Below are positions 10,202 to 21,980 of a DNA stretch of 64,000 bases, in pieces. Numbering within the stretch: the first letter of the stretch is position 1; each line of letters begins with the position of its first letter. Position numbers and translations under genes: made by a program. Under the pieces are notes generated by a model. That model ran no database searches, was not told the origin of the DNA, and saw only the letters and a list, made by a program, of their open reading frames with translations. Source of the stretch: Whalleya microplaca (Eukaryota; Ascomycota; Sordariomycetes; Xylariales; Xylariaceae); NCBI GenBank assembly GCA_022497155.1, contig MU385714.1:1302001-1366000 (forward strand), in the 5' to 3' direction.

Positions 10202-12181
10202 ATGCTTTTGCGCCGCGCTATCCATCTGAGTCTTCCACATCTGCGACTGACGCAAATGGCGTCTCAATTTTCTACCAATGGTGCGAAAACTGCTGCTGGC
10301 AATACCTCGGCGGCATCCATCAACGATATCCCTAAATCATGGACCTTCACCTCCAAACTCCCACCCGACTCCGTCTTCCCGACGCCCGCCGACTCACACA
10401 AGACCCCGCGCGACCAAATAGCGCCGCGCCAAGTGCGGAATGCCTCATTTACATGGGTGCGACCACAGACCGTCGAGTCGCCAGAACTTCTAGCTGTCAG
10501 CCCCGCTGCGATGCGCGACCTGGGCATCAAGGAGGGCGACGAGAAGACTGAAGACTTCGTGAACACAGTTGCGGGAAACAAGCTACAGGGGTGGGACGAA
10601 GAGAAGCTTGAAGGAGGATACCCGTGGGCGCAATGCTACGGTGGGTTCCAGTTTGGTCAGTGGGCTAGTCAGCTCGGCGACGGACGTGCCATATCGCTCT
10701 TCGAAACTACGAATCCGAGTACAGGCGTGCGCTACGAGCTACAATTGAAAGGCGCGGGTATGACGCCGTATAGTCGGTTCGCGGATGGCAAAGCAGTGCT
10801 CAGGAGTAGCATACGAGAGTTCGTGGTCAGCGAGGCACTGAATGCGCTAAAAATCCCAACCACAAGAGCGTTGAGCCTGACGCTGTTGCCGCACGTTAAG
10901 GTGCGGCGGGAAACGACCGAGCCAGGAGCTATTGTGGCCCGCTTCGCGCAGAGCTGGCTGCGCATTGGCAATTTTGATATTCTTCGAGCTCGAGGAGACC
11001 GTGAGCTCATTCGTAAACTTGCTACCTACGTTGCTGAAGATGTCTTTGGTGGCTGGGAGAACTTACCTGGCCGTCTTGAGGATCCTGAAAAGCCAGATGA
11101 CTCAGCTCCACCAAAGCGTGGCATTTCTGCCGATGCTATCGAGGGGCCACCAGAATCCGCAGAGAATCGCTTCACGAGGCTCTATAGAGAGATCGTGCGG
11201 CGCAACGCGTTTACTGTTGCTAAGTGGCAGGCCTACGGTTTTATGAATGGTGTTCTGAACACGGACAATACATCCTTGTTCGGTCTCAGCATCGACTACG
11301 GCCCTTTCGCGTTTATGGACAACTTTGATCCCAATTACACTCCTAATCATGATGACGCTATGTTGCGATACAGTTATCGCAACCAACCAAGTATTATATG
11401 GTGGAACCTAGTGCGGTTGGGCGAAGCATTAGGCGAGTTAATCGGCGGCGGCGCAAAGGTAGATGACAAAAGCTTCGTCGAGGACGGTGTTAAAGAAGAG
11501 GAGGCTGGCGACATTATCGAGAGGGCCGAGAAGGTCATCATGCAGATTGGTGATGAGTACAAGTCCGTGTTCTTGAGCGAGTACAAGAAGACCATGACAG
11601 CTCGATTAGGACTCAAGAACTTCAAAGAAAGCGACTTCCAGGAGCTATTTAGCAACCTCCTTGATACCATGGAATCATCAGAGCTAGACTTCAATCTCTT
11701 CTTCCGCCGGTTGAGCTCGGTGAAGCTTAGTGAGCTTGAGACAGAGGAGGCGCGCGAGGACAAGGCGGGGTATTTCTTCTACCAGGATGGCGTGACAGGT
11801 CTCGGGGGCGAGGCAGAGGGCCGCAAACGCGTTGGGGAGTGGCTGGGCAAGTGGCGGCTACGCATCCTGGAGGATTGGGGAGATGGGCAAACCGTCTCGG
11901 AGGAACAGGACTTGGAAAGGACCAAGGCCATGAAAGCAGTCAACCCAAACTTCATTCCCAGAAGTTGGATCCTCGATGAGGTTATCAAGAGAGTAGAGAA
12001 GGACGGCGAGAGAGACGTCCTGGATAGAGTCATGCACATGGCGCTGCACCCCTTTGAAGATGGTTGGGCTGGTCGCACGTTCGATGGCGTGGAGTACCAG
12101 GGCGATAAGGATGAGGAGACAAGGTGGACAAGTGATGTCCCCAAGACAGGCCGAGCCTTGCAGTGTAGTTGCAGTTCGTAG
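10202..12181 (+). CDS. fmp40: SelO-family protein adenylyltransferase (mitochondrial Fmp40-like)
   Basis: A single exon of 659 residues. The ATG at 10202 is chosen because the frame upstream begins only with TTG and because MLLRRAIHLSLPHLRLTQM looks like a mitochondrial presequence (basic, no acidic residues). The pseudokinase-fold SelO core is clear: WAQCYGGFQFGQWASQLGDGR, LQLKGAGMTPYSRFADGKAV, VRRE, and the catalytic and metal-binding stretch MNGVLNTDNTSLFGLSIDYGPF. SelO proteins transfer AMP to Ser, Thr or Tyr of target proteins in mitochondria and take part in redox homeostasis. The C-terminus is QCSCSS: two Cys separated by one residue, where vertebrate SelO carries selenocysteine near its end. 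Confidence 0.93.
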   Translation: MLLRRAIHLSLPHLRLTQMASQFSTNGAKTAAGNTSAASINDIPKSWTFTSKLPPDSVFPTPADSHKTPRDQIAPRQVRNASFTWVRPQTVESPELLAVSPAAMRDLGIKEGDEKTEDFVNTVAGNKLQGWDEEKLEGGYPWAQCYGGFQFGQWASQLGDGRAISLFETTNPSTGVRYELQLKGAGMTPYSRFADGKAVLRSSIREFVVSEALNALKIPTTRALSLTLLPHVKVRRETTEPGAIVARFAQSWLRIGNFDILRARGDRELIRKLATYVAEDVFGGWENLPGRLEDPEKPDDSAPPKRGISADAIEGPPESAENRFTRLYREIVRRNAFTVAKWQAYGFMNGVLNTDNTSLFGLSIDYGPFAFMDNFDPNYTPNHDDAMLRYSYRNQPSIIWWNLVRLGEALGELIGGGAKVDDKSFVEDGVKEEEAGDIIERAEKVIMQIGDEYKSVFLSEYKKTMTARLGLKNFKESDFQELFSNLLDTMESSELDFNLFFRRLSSVKLSELETEEAREDKAGYFFYQDGVTGLGGEAEGRKRVGEWLGKWRLRILEDWGDGQTVSEEQDLERTKAMKAVNPNFIPRSWILDEVIKRVEKDGERDVLDRVMHMALHPFEDGWAGRTFDGVEYQGDKDEETRWTSDVPKTGRALQCSCSS

Positions 12182-13031
12182 GCCATGAAATAACGGCGGA
12201 TGAAACGCAGTTTTATGCATTGCAAGTAGAGCCATACAGGCGAATGCCTCCTGTGGCTTTTGTGCCCTGCCTCAGCTTTGCCGCGTCTAATCCGTAGTCG
12301 CGATCGTATGTATTGCTTCAGCCTACCCCTTGATGACTCTAACCGAATAAATAACTCGTAGTCACACCCGCTTATGGGTGTCGGTTATTGGTGCATTGTT
12401 GAAGGATGTAGTCGACAGGCGCAATGAGACGCTGCAAAAGCAGGCCTGATGATGGACAGTTTGTACTGCCTACGTATATCATTGCCCGTCTGATCAAACA
12501 TTCAATCGTCAAGCAGGCCGAATAATAAATACTGCGTAGTTGACGGTTTTTTACCGTTGAATAATCATTGAGGTTTTGGTGGCTGTTTGGTGTGCCTGTT
12601 CTATTAAGGATGTTGATCATTATAATCTTATGACTTCACTCCCATCTTCAGATGACACCGCACTGGCTGACAGGTCAAACCTTTAAAGGATCCGTGAGTG
12701 GCAGTACGGACACTTGCTTGTCATTTCAGACGTCTGAGGTTGCCTAGTTGGTTGGATTATTTCCATAATTAGAAGGATTCTGCCCTACAGTGCGGCACTG
12801 AATCTAGGACTCTAGGCATCATTCTAGGCTGCGCCACGTTCCGATTACCAAAGAAACAATTGAGTCAGAACATCAGAACATCCCACCTTCTTTAAATCGT
12901 CCACCTTTCAATTCCTTGTACTCACTTGCTACTTTACGTCGTTCTCTCAGCCACTTGAACCTATTTGTTCCTTCAAACGTCTGCCTCGTGATAGCATCAT
13001 TCATCTACATCAGTACCGAGTCGCGCTCCTC
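12182..13031. other. Intergenic region
   Basis: Contains the 3' flank of selO and the promoter of the membrane protein at 13032. No open frame here resembles a protein and no repeat was recognised. The last 130 bp before the ATG are CT-rich, as in fungal promoters. Confidence 0.5.
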
Positions 13032-14161
13032 ATGTTGTCCTACCTAGCAGTCGGGGCTGTTGGCCTCGCTAAAAGATTCCAAGGTGGTGAGATTTCACAA
13101 GTCATTTCCAAGCGCTCGGCCGACTTAGTCGCTCGCGGAGATGATGATACTGCACGAATAATCGGCGCGGGACTCGTTCTTCTCAACGTCGTGATCTTTT
13201 TCCCCATCATTCTATTCGTATGTAACCTAGCTCCCCTTACATCTTACTTAATCACTGACGCTCGTAGCTCTCATACTCCTTAAGCGATCTCTTCCCAACC
13301 CTGGCCATCGTCGAAGATGATGCGCCGCCAGCTTATTCAGCAGTGGCCCTTAAGGATGAGAATGAACAGGAAGGACTTACCAAGGGCGGAAAAGACTCTC
13401 CCGTCGCTGAAGAAGGCTATGGACAACGACCCCGACCCGTCACTTCGAGCCTTCGCTCCATCTATCGTCTAGTATACTCTATTAGAGGCTGGCCGTCACT
13501 TTTCCGAGGCTTTGCATGTGCCCTTGTCCTGTCATTCGCAATTGGGCTCATCAGCGCCCCGATCTCCGCCATCCCCTTCATTCCCCACACTGTCGGTGTC
13601 GCCATCGCGTCTCTGTTCACCGTCCAGCTCTCCACGGCCTGGACGCACATCGTTCTCACGGTGCCGACCCGAGAGCCCTTCTATCGACGTCTACCGAACT
13701 TCCGCACCACCTTCCGCGCCACTGCTCTTCCTACCTTGGCTTGCTTCCTTTCGGTCGGAATCACGCAAGAAGTCCCCATCATTCTGGCCAGAGTAATATA
13801 TGCAAATGAGGCTCGGTCTAACGTCCATTCCTGGAAGCCATTCTCTGTCATCGGCGTCTACTTCCTGCTTTTAGTTTTCCTCGTCGTCCCCACCCACGTG
13901 ATCTTGACCCGTGTCCAAGCATCCCTGCTCCCTCTGGAGGCCGAGACTATTGTCCCGGTCGACCGCACTTTGCAGCTACAGACTGATGAGGGCAAGGAGT
14001 ACCTATCGATGCTTGATGCTTGGAGGTCATTCTCACGCGCTGCTTGGGTCAGGCTGGTTAAGCTGTATGCCAAGATCTTTGCGGCTTCCGTCGCCATCGA
14101 GTTCCTTATGTTCGCCTTCATCGTCGCGCAGTACTTCTGTGTCATGATGTTTGCCTCTTAA
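13032..14161 (+). CDS. Fungal multi-pass membrane protein with PPxY motif
   Basis: Two exons, 13032-13217 and 13268-14161, give 359 residues; the 50-nt intron (GTATGT...GTAG) joins FFPIILF to LSYSLSDLFP in phase 0. I count about six hydrophobic segments, roughly at residues 43-65, 128-150, 160-180, 200-222, 240-262 and 330-355. A cytosolic-looking loop after the first segment holds APPAYSAV (PPAY about residues 82-85), a PY motif of the kind bound by WW domains of Rsp5/Nedd4 ubiquitin ligases. I recall similar fungal proteins labelled loosely as ubiquitin carrier proteins, but nothing in the sequence shows enzymatic activity. Function unknown; regulation by ubiquitylation is an inference from the PY motif. 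Confidence 0.8.
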
Positions 14162-15394
14162 GCAACAATCATGGAAGCTTCGCTTGGAGATTACATCCAC
14201 CGAAACCTGTATTTGGAAGCTAGCTACTGAAGGATCTGAAGAGCAAGCATATCAAGTTTCTCCCTTGTTCTCGGGGCTCCATTTCTTCTTAGTTGGAACT
14301 AGTGGGGAGTGCTAAGAGTTGCTATGACGGGACCTGGACGGTTAGATTGTATCGCAGTTGACTCCATTCATTTGCAACCTATAATTCCTATACACACGGA
14401 ACACTTCACGGGATTTATGGGGGCATGGTTGGGTTATAAAACCAGCAGATAAGCAATATGTCTTTCTAGCTGGTCAAATTGAACCGCGTTCGCTTTATTT
14501 GGGTTTGACATTTGCTCAACGGGCAGCTGAGGCAGATCCCGGCGTACCGTGCTAATTGTATTCCAATATGATCTACTATTTCAATAAATATTGATCGAGC
14601 TAGATTTGAGGAATCACTGCCTAGATTCAATGCTAACCCATGATGTCGTATTCAGGCATCGTTAATAAATTTTAGCTGAAGCGCAACTATTTTTAGCCTT
14701 TGTGGTGCCTTAGACTTAACATACATACCATCTTTTCAGCCTCAAGCAGCTAGAGGTATCGATTCAAGCAGTATTGTTCACACTTGTCTATCCACGCTAT
14801 GACTATTGTAGTTCTCCTTTTAGTTGCTAAGCCGTTAGGCTTGCAACTGTATCTAGTTGCTGTTACTTTACTAGCTACTTACTGCATGTGGTGCCCCCAA
14901 ATCCAGCTGACGATATAAGCAACATTACTTCAATAGGCAAGAACGGCTAACCTTTATCTGAAGAGTGACGCTGGGGTATACAAGGACTGCATATCTCGTC
15001 AAGTTGCTTGGCAATACTTGAATTAACTATATTTGATAGGTCGCGGGCACCCTCCTTCACTGCTTCATCGCATCTTAGCCATTAGAATCATGCTTTTTGG
15101 GTTGCATTGGCCGTGCATAACATTCCACTTTCTGCCTGTCAGCCCTACCCTAGGAAGATGAGCTCTAGACCGATCCACGATGGGCTCACCTGCGCTGCCA
15201 GGATTGCCCACGAGACGATTCCTCCTGCGCCTCAATCTGAGGTACTTAGGCATAGTCAAGTCAGGCTCAACACCCACAGATTATGTACTCAGACCACCCA
15301 ACACCATGTTACCTGTAACTAGCAATAGCTTCATCGGTCTTGACATGTGCCTATTTCTAGTATCTGAGCTACAAGATCAGCGACATACCTAAGC
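14162..15394. other. Intergenic region
   Basis: No supported gene on either strand. The small frames at 15065-15322 overlap on both strands and resemble nothing. The promoter of the next gene (ATG at 15395) must lie here. Confidence 0.5.
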
Positions 15395-17813
15395 ATGGCC
15401 CCAGAACGAAAAGAACGAACATCAAATAGGGTGTTGCGCTTTCACAAGACTACTGCTATCTTGCTTGTGTTCTATATACCCCTAGTCGTCATTCCCTGGG
15501 TTGCAACATGCATGCTCGACGTTAAACCGATGACAACAGCTGGCTCATCATATGTTGAGCCCAGGGGTACATACAGCGAGGATGTCCTCAAAGCTGTCGG
15601 TAGGTGGACGCGCGCAATTCGCATATTGAATACACTTGCCGCCGCGCTCGCTGTTCCTGTGATCTCTGCTATCCTGAGTCACGCTGCCGTGGTATATGTA
15701 CAGCGACGGCGACACGGTCAGCAACTTAGCATACCGGGGCTGCTGGCTCTTGCCAATGCGCCTTGGTCGCGACTGGGTCTGGGCCAAATACCACAGTCTC
15801 CTAGTGTTGTGATAGCTGGCGTCGGGTTAGTTCTTTTAGGTAACTCCATGATAATTCCTTCACTGTTCAACTGCTTGATCGTGGAACTCACCTATGCTCA
15901 CTAGGAATAATCCAACTTGTGCTGCAGTCAGCGGTCATGTCACCTGAGGCCCTTCAAGTCGCAGCTAGTAACGATACCCCCAATGTCTATCCCAACCGCT
16001 ATCCAACATACACTCTGATTGGATATGATCCAGAGCCAGCGTTGCTAGCTGTCGCTCCAAGCAATGCTATCACTCAACACATGGCAAATAAAATCGCTGT
16101 TGAAGGTGATGGTGACATTCAACCTTATATTTGGCTCGATACATATGCTTGGTCAGGCCGGGTTTCCATTCCCAGCGTCTATATACCGAATAACACATTA
16201 GGACTCTACTATAACGACGGGTATAGCGCAGATCGTTTCAGGCCGTTCTTTGTGTCCGCTTTCCCGCCCAGCATCGACACCGGCGTACTTCGCTACCACG
16301 CGATGCGACTGAATTCATCGATCAATTGCTCGCCCCTTGCCCGAGAAGAGTATCCAAGCACCTGTACCGGCGACAGACCCTTCACTAGCGACTCTGTAAT
16401 TAGGACAAATGGTACCGATGCGTTACAAATTCGATGGTGTAACCCTGGAGCCTATGATACCACGCCGTGGTCCCTCAGTCGGTCTCGTCAGGATATTACT
16501 GAAGAAGTATTCCTCGACGTGTTTGTGCCTTGGGATGGCTCTTTTAGGAAGACCCTCGGCTTGAACGGCAATTTCACGGTCCACTGCACTGCGAGCACTA
16601 CTAGAGGCTACTTTGAGCTTCCTAACTATTATAACGGGTTCCAAGCCGGCCCATTGATTGAGAAATGGCCGAGCCAAGAAGTCCTTGAAACGGAGTTTAA
16701 CGATGCAATTGGTAGATATATGTCCGATCTAAGGACGCCTACAGAGAGGTATGCATGAGACCCACAATATATTTCGTATCGTTGGAGTTCTTTGATTAAG
16801 AAGTTTCTAGCGATGCTATTCCTAGATCCGATTATACCACTGCTGCCTCACTGGGATGGACTGTTGGTTCTGATCCATTTAATACGAACTCACAGATTAC
16901 GCCTGGGCCGTTCACGGCCTCCTTGCTAGCAATGATAGGCAATGGAAGCTGGTACCAAGCCGTTCAAAACGCATCTATAAACTCAGATAACCTCGAAGTA
17001 GCTAATGCTGTATACCTCGACATCTGCTCCAGAGGTCTTCCGCTCACTCAACTCCAAGAATCCCACGGCTTCTGGGCAGCAACCACCGTGTGCAATCGCC
17101 TTGACTACAGCATTGGGCGTGATTATGCTAGTACTTATCTTGCCTCTATCACCTACGAATGGTTCTTAGGAGCTTTCAATAATACCAACTACACTCTGGC
17201 AAACTTGGGCTCTGCCATGTATTTCGCCAATGAAGCCCTCCTAACAGAAACTGCTGCTGCAGCCGCGGCTGTTTTAGCTCCTAGCCACAGGATCTATCAA
17301 TCCAGTGGAAGGACAGTTGTGAAGCCCAGTGTGGCACTACCGGCAAAGATAGTTATTTCTATACTTCTTTTTGTAGAAATAGCTGCTCTCCTGGCTCTCG
17401 CGCTATTCATATATCGCGTACCCACATTTGCCTCCTATTTCGATTCTGTCTCTGTGGCGGTTATCGGCGCACAGATACTAGCGTCGGGTGTTCGCCTGCC
17501 TGATTTGAGCTTAGCAAAGGAGAAATCGCTGAGTAATCTTAAGGATCATGATGGATTGATCGGAATTAGGGACGAAGAACCGCCTACTTATGAAGAAGCA
17601 AATGGGTCTTCAAATTCTGGCGAGGCTCACGCAGATACCGGAGGAGCCAGGAGATCTAGCTCCACACGCGCAGATGACATGTCCGATCCTGCTCGAGCTA
17701 TAGAGATGGTGACACTACACGGACTGGGAGGCACCGCAGTCTCTCATGCCCCGGGGTCAAGTGCTGGTTGTCTAGCTGTCGGGGCTCCTGGGCTGATTTC
17801 CAGGCGTCGGTAG
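15395..17813 (+). CDS. Large fungal plasma-membrane-type protein with glycosylated ectodomain and PPTY tail
   Basis: Exons 15395-15839, 15905-16748 and 16811-17813 give 763 residues; the introns are 65 and 62 nt. The joins read GLVLLG-IIQLVLQSAVM and LRTPTE-SDAIPRSDYTT. Membrane segments lie at about 21-40, 79-102, 138-156 and 609-632. Between the third and fourth is a roughly 450-residue domain with many N-glycosylation sequons (NNTL, NSS, NGT, NFT, NAS, NNT, NYT) and scattered Cys, so it is probably extracellular. The tail after the last helix is hydrophilic and contains EEPPTYEEANG (PPTY about 687-690), another possible WW-domain ligand. I do not recognise a named family. Cell-surface location is inferred from topology only. 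Confidence 0.78.
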
Positions 17814-18925
17814 GAATCTCGCTTGGGTACGCAAGCTGAAATGAGTGGATTTATTTACAAAGCTTCTCATATAATAGTATATTCCAGATCATATAGAAAA
17901 TTAAAGCCCCTTGATGATTTTAGTTCGGAAACAGTAGCATTAGCTTTCTCCTAGTTCGTCAAATTTACAACCTACACTACCCTCCCGACCAACTCCTCTA
18001 TCGCCGCCATCTTAGTCTAGTGCTCTTCGCCCCCGTGTCATTCTATATGAGAATGATCTCTAATCCGAGAATGATCCCGTCGATGCTCGTGCACTACAAA
18101 CACGCAGTCATCATCAGACCCGCCATGACTAGCATCTCTTATGGTTTTCATAACCTGTGTCTATTCCAACAGGGATGCTATTGAGGAGAGGACAATACGA
18201 ACTTGAAGGCTGGAATAGAGCTTGGATGTTTACAGACTCAAATTGAGATGTGTGAATACCTATGCCGGGGTCGATTAAACTGACCAATAACCATACTGTC
18301 AGGCTCGAGTAAAGACGACGTTGTTAAATTTACCCTGACAGTTACTGGATCGTTAACGATGAGGTTGGAAACCCAACTCAACTTGCTTAACATGAACATT
18401 GTTGACAAAAGTAGTGGCAACGATTTGTTAGTTGCCTGATAGGTATCAAACAACAGGCCATTCAGGTGATCAACTTGATGCTTCCATGCATTTTATCTCA
18501 TTCGGACTTCCAACAAAGGCTTGCTAAGTATGAAGGAACCGAGGACTGTCAATATAAATAACGGCATGCTACAAACTAACCAATGACTTCAAGTTGAATA
18601 ACATAATATGATCGATAAGAAACATTCATGTACTGGTTGGTTTGGGAGGGTAGTGACGTGTTAAAGTTAATCTAGGTAAGCGGCGATGGTAACGTGTTGC
18701 AAGTGCAACCACAACTCTATGAGCAACCGTGTAATTCTTATTAGTAATTTTGCTCAATCGCCTTCTCCTTCAGATTCCTTTGCTGTTCCTATTAAGGGTC
18801 CTTGTCGATGTATCTACCTAGTGGGTTTAATCAGACTCGCAAATCTGTTGTCTTCGCCGACGTCCTCTCTGCTATCACTTTTCACGTGCTGCATTCCGCT
18901 ATCTTGCACCCCATACATCCTATCG
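17814..18925. other. Intergenic region upstream of the PAP2 phosphatase
   Basis: No recognisable gene. An open frame from 18686 runs in frame into the PAP2 gene but starts with a residue string unlike the family, so I treat it as leader sequence. Confidence 0.5.
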
Positions 18926-20179
18926 ATGGGGATCTTTTCAAAAAGCCAGAAAGAACGTCGTGACCCAACGCAGCAACATGCCTCAACAACTAAGAAGCCC
19001 GAGACATGGCGCCAACATCTACACAGCGAGGCATATAGCATGGAAACGCGGCCTACCTTCGCTCAATGGCTTAAGCTCACATGGCCCGATATCATAACTA
19101 TGCTTATTCTTGGTGGGATAGCTATCGGTGTAGGCCAGAAACTCTTCTGCATCGTGCGGTTTACTGATGCACAATAGGTACATAGATTAGGCCCAGTAGC
19201 CACGCGAACCTTCCCTCTTACTGTGCCGAGCACTATTACTGGCGATACTACCAATGAGGTCGTCTATCCTCAATTCGCGTATCCGTACCGCAGCTATATC
19301 ATTCCCTCTGAGCTGGATGCGGCCCTGGCATTAGTGGTTCCCATTATATTCATTTTACTTGCTCAAATCCGTATCAGAAATTTCTGGGATACCAACAATG
19401 CCATTATCGGTCTCATTTATGCCGCTGAGACAGCGTCAGCTTTCCACGTTATGATAAAATGGTTGGTCGGTGGTCTACGACCAAATTTCTACGACGTCTG
19501 CAGACCAGACGCTACGGGCTTGAACGGCATCGGCTACCAGCAATACATGTTTACATCTGAAGTCTGTACCAACACGGACAAGGCAAAATTATGGGATGCG
19601 ATGCAAAGTTTCCCGAGCGGCCATTCAACCACTGTATTCGCTGGCTACGTATTCCTGTACCTGTACTTGAATGCCAAGCTGAAAGTCTTCGCAAACTACC
19701 ATCCCTCGATGTGGAAACTAGTTCTGCTGTATTGCCCCATCCTGGGTGCCGTCCTTGTCTGTGGTGTATTGACGGTCGACCAATCTCACAACTGGTACGA
19801 TATTGTTGCAGGTGCTCTCATTGGTACTATGTTTGCATTCTCGGGATATCGCATGGTGTATGCCAGCATCTGGGACTGGCGCATCAACCACATCCCCCTT
19901 AGCCGGCGCACTGCATTCGTATGGGATGGAGGCTGTCAAGATTCCAATCTGGTGTTTACGGACCGGGCCGGTTGGCGACCGGTGCGTTCAGGGAAGGAAG
20001 CAGAGACACTTCCGCTGCCTGTCACCAGTGACGGGCATACAAAAGGCCAATCAAGTGCGCGGTATGATGGATACATCGACGGTGGTCGGTCCGGGCCTAA
20101 TTATGCTAGTAGCCCCAGCTCGAGGGAACTCCTGGACCCTGCTCGACGGTCTAGGATGCAAGATGGCGACATAGTATGA
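18926..20179 (+). CDS. PAP2-superfamily lipid phosphatase (Dpp1-like)
   Basis: Two exons, 18926-19129 and 19178-20179, give 401 residues. I chose the 48-nt intron with donor GTAGGC and acceptor CAATAG because it gives AIG-VHRLGPVATRTFPL, the same spacing as related fungal proteins. A donor two bases earlier paired with a later acceptor is possible. About six membrane segments are present. PAP2 motif 1 is KWLVGGLRP (K-x6-RP), motif 2 is PSGH, and motif 3 retains HNWYD (H-x3-D). The family removes phosphate from phosphatidate, diacylglycerol pyrophosphate or related lipids at endomembranes. In motif 3 the usual Arg of SRxxxxxHxxxD is Leu (VLTVDQSHNWYD). The C-terminal 70 residues are hydrophilic and Ser-rich. 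Confidence 0.87.
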
Positions 20180-21980
20180 CACCCGGGTACCTGATGTAGA
20201 GTGTTAGAAAAGCGCTGCACGATGGAATTCAGTATAACCGTATCAGTATTTAGATATGTAGTACTTATGTTTGCGACGTGTTGTTACGATCTATTATCTC
20301 TGTTCCGCCAGACTAAGCTAATTCATGTAAATCTCCATGATAATTCCGCAACCTTCTGGCCAAGGGCCGGTAGGTCGATATTTAATATACTGAGCTATGA
20401 TATTATAGCTGTATCATGATTGTTGGAAAGCAACAACAACTCGTTGCTTAAGAGGAATCACGGTTTGAATATAGGACTTGGTTGTCTGATAATATGCTTA
20501 TCAATCTAAATCCCTAAACTCCCTTGACTACTGCAAATTTCCAGTATTGTCTTGTATTTCACTGTCATTCAAGGGCTATGTTGAATTGCCAAGTTATTTC
20601 CTGAGCGAGTGATGTGCAGATGCCGTGTTATCGAAGCTTTAGACGACCAAGTATTTATATGTTACCCGTCTACAGGAGCGTCTCCATTTGATAGAGTAGC
20701 GTTGTAATTTACCTTCCATAACCAGAAAGCAAAGCAGCCAGGGCCTGGCCAGACAACGTCTAAGCTATATCGTAGAATATCAACGCCAGATCAATAGAAG
20801 CTGACAAATGGGATCTGAGATCGAGGTCATAAATTGGGTATCAATACTGAGATAGCAGACTGGGGTGGAGTCGAGCAAAAGTGATATTTACTGCTCTTTG
20901 AAACTCTACCTGGTGCCTCGTGCATGTGATTTAAATGTCAGAGTCTAATAGTGTGGCTGTTAAGTGTGAAAGACATATGAGGATTTTAACTTTTTGAAAC
21001 ACCACAGAACTTCATGCTGTCCAGTTTTTAGAATTTATCCGCAATATTAGTTGGCACAACTGGTCCCACTGCTGTAGTTGCTTCTTACCTGAGTAGTTCG
21101 CATGTCCGCTCCACTAGCTAATGGATTAGGGGTGTTAACTAAATCCCCACACACTATGCCTGGCACCTGCCATAGCTGCATAGTGCCCTTGATGTCCCTT
21201 CAATCCAGCCTCTTTAGGTAATTGGAGGCCCTCTAGTTGTGTTTGTTGCTATGACTTTTCCGCTGTTTAGTCTTCTAGAATTCCTGAATGTGGGTTCTTT
21301 AAAGACATCTCAGTATGTATAAGCGAGTATATCACTTGCCTAATACTCGTCCAGTTCTAGCCCATCACATGATCAGATTCTATAATATTCAGTTCAGAAT
21401 TTGTCCAAATCGCCAAGTTCAGATGTAGATGTGAGGCCGGACTATGTAAAATCTGATATCTCTATTCTGTATGTCTATATGTATATGTGTTATTCTCGTG
21501 ACTCACATTCCAACGATATCAGCCACACATGCGATATACCCTATCAATTCTTGTCTACGCTAAGTAAATAACACGGATAACAAGAAGAGTCTTATTAAAA
21601 CCCCGTTCGTTTGCCTGATACAACAGATGATATTATATTCACATTCCAATAATTGTGGGACGCGCTATCAGTTATGTTAATTACGGCCCGCATGGAATGG
21701 TACGTGTATAATATTATGCACAACTAGTCTGAGGCTGAAACTTTAACTAGTACAAGTGGCACAACTGACATCACGAGGTGGTCAAGTCTAAAATCGCTAG
21801 TACGGGGAATTGTGGGGGGAACTTTGGGGCGTCTACACCATGAGCCTCGGCTGCTTATTTCAATGATGCCGAGCACATGCTCGGCGACCTTTTATTAAGG
21901 TCATCTGGGTCCCTAATCCTCTGTGTAAACAACAACTAATCTTCTGAAGTTAATTCTACCAACGCATCTATAAGCCCAAC
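20180..21980. other. Long AT-rich intergenic region
   Basis: About 1.8 kb with no supported gene on either strand and no repeat I could pair with another place in the window. It contains the promoter of the acyl-CoA oxidase; the last 60 bp before its ATG are free of other ATGs. Confidence 0.5.

Noticed and set aside
18686..18925. N-terminal extension of the PAP2 gene
   Set aside because: The frame is open upstream of the ATG at 18926 but its Cys/Ser-rich sequence is unlike the family; treated as 5' leader.
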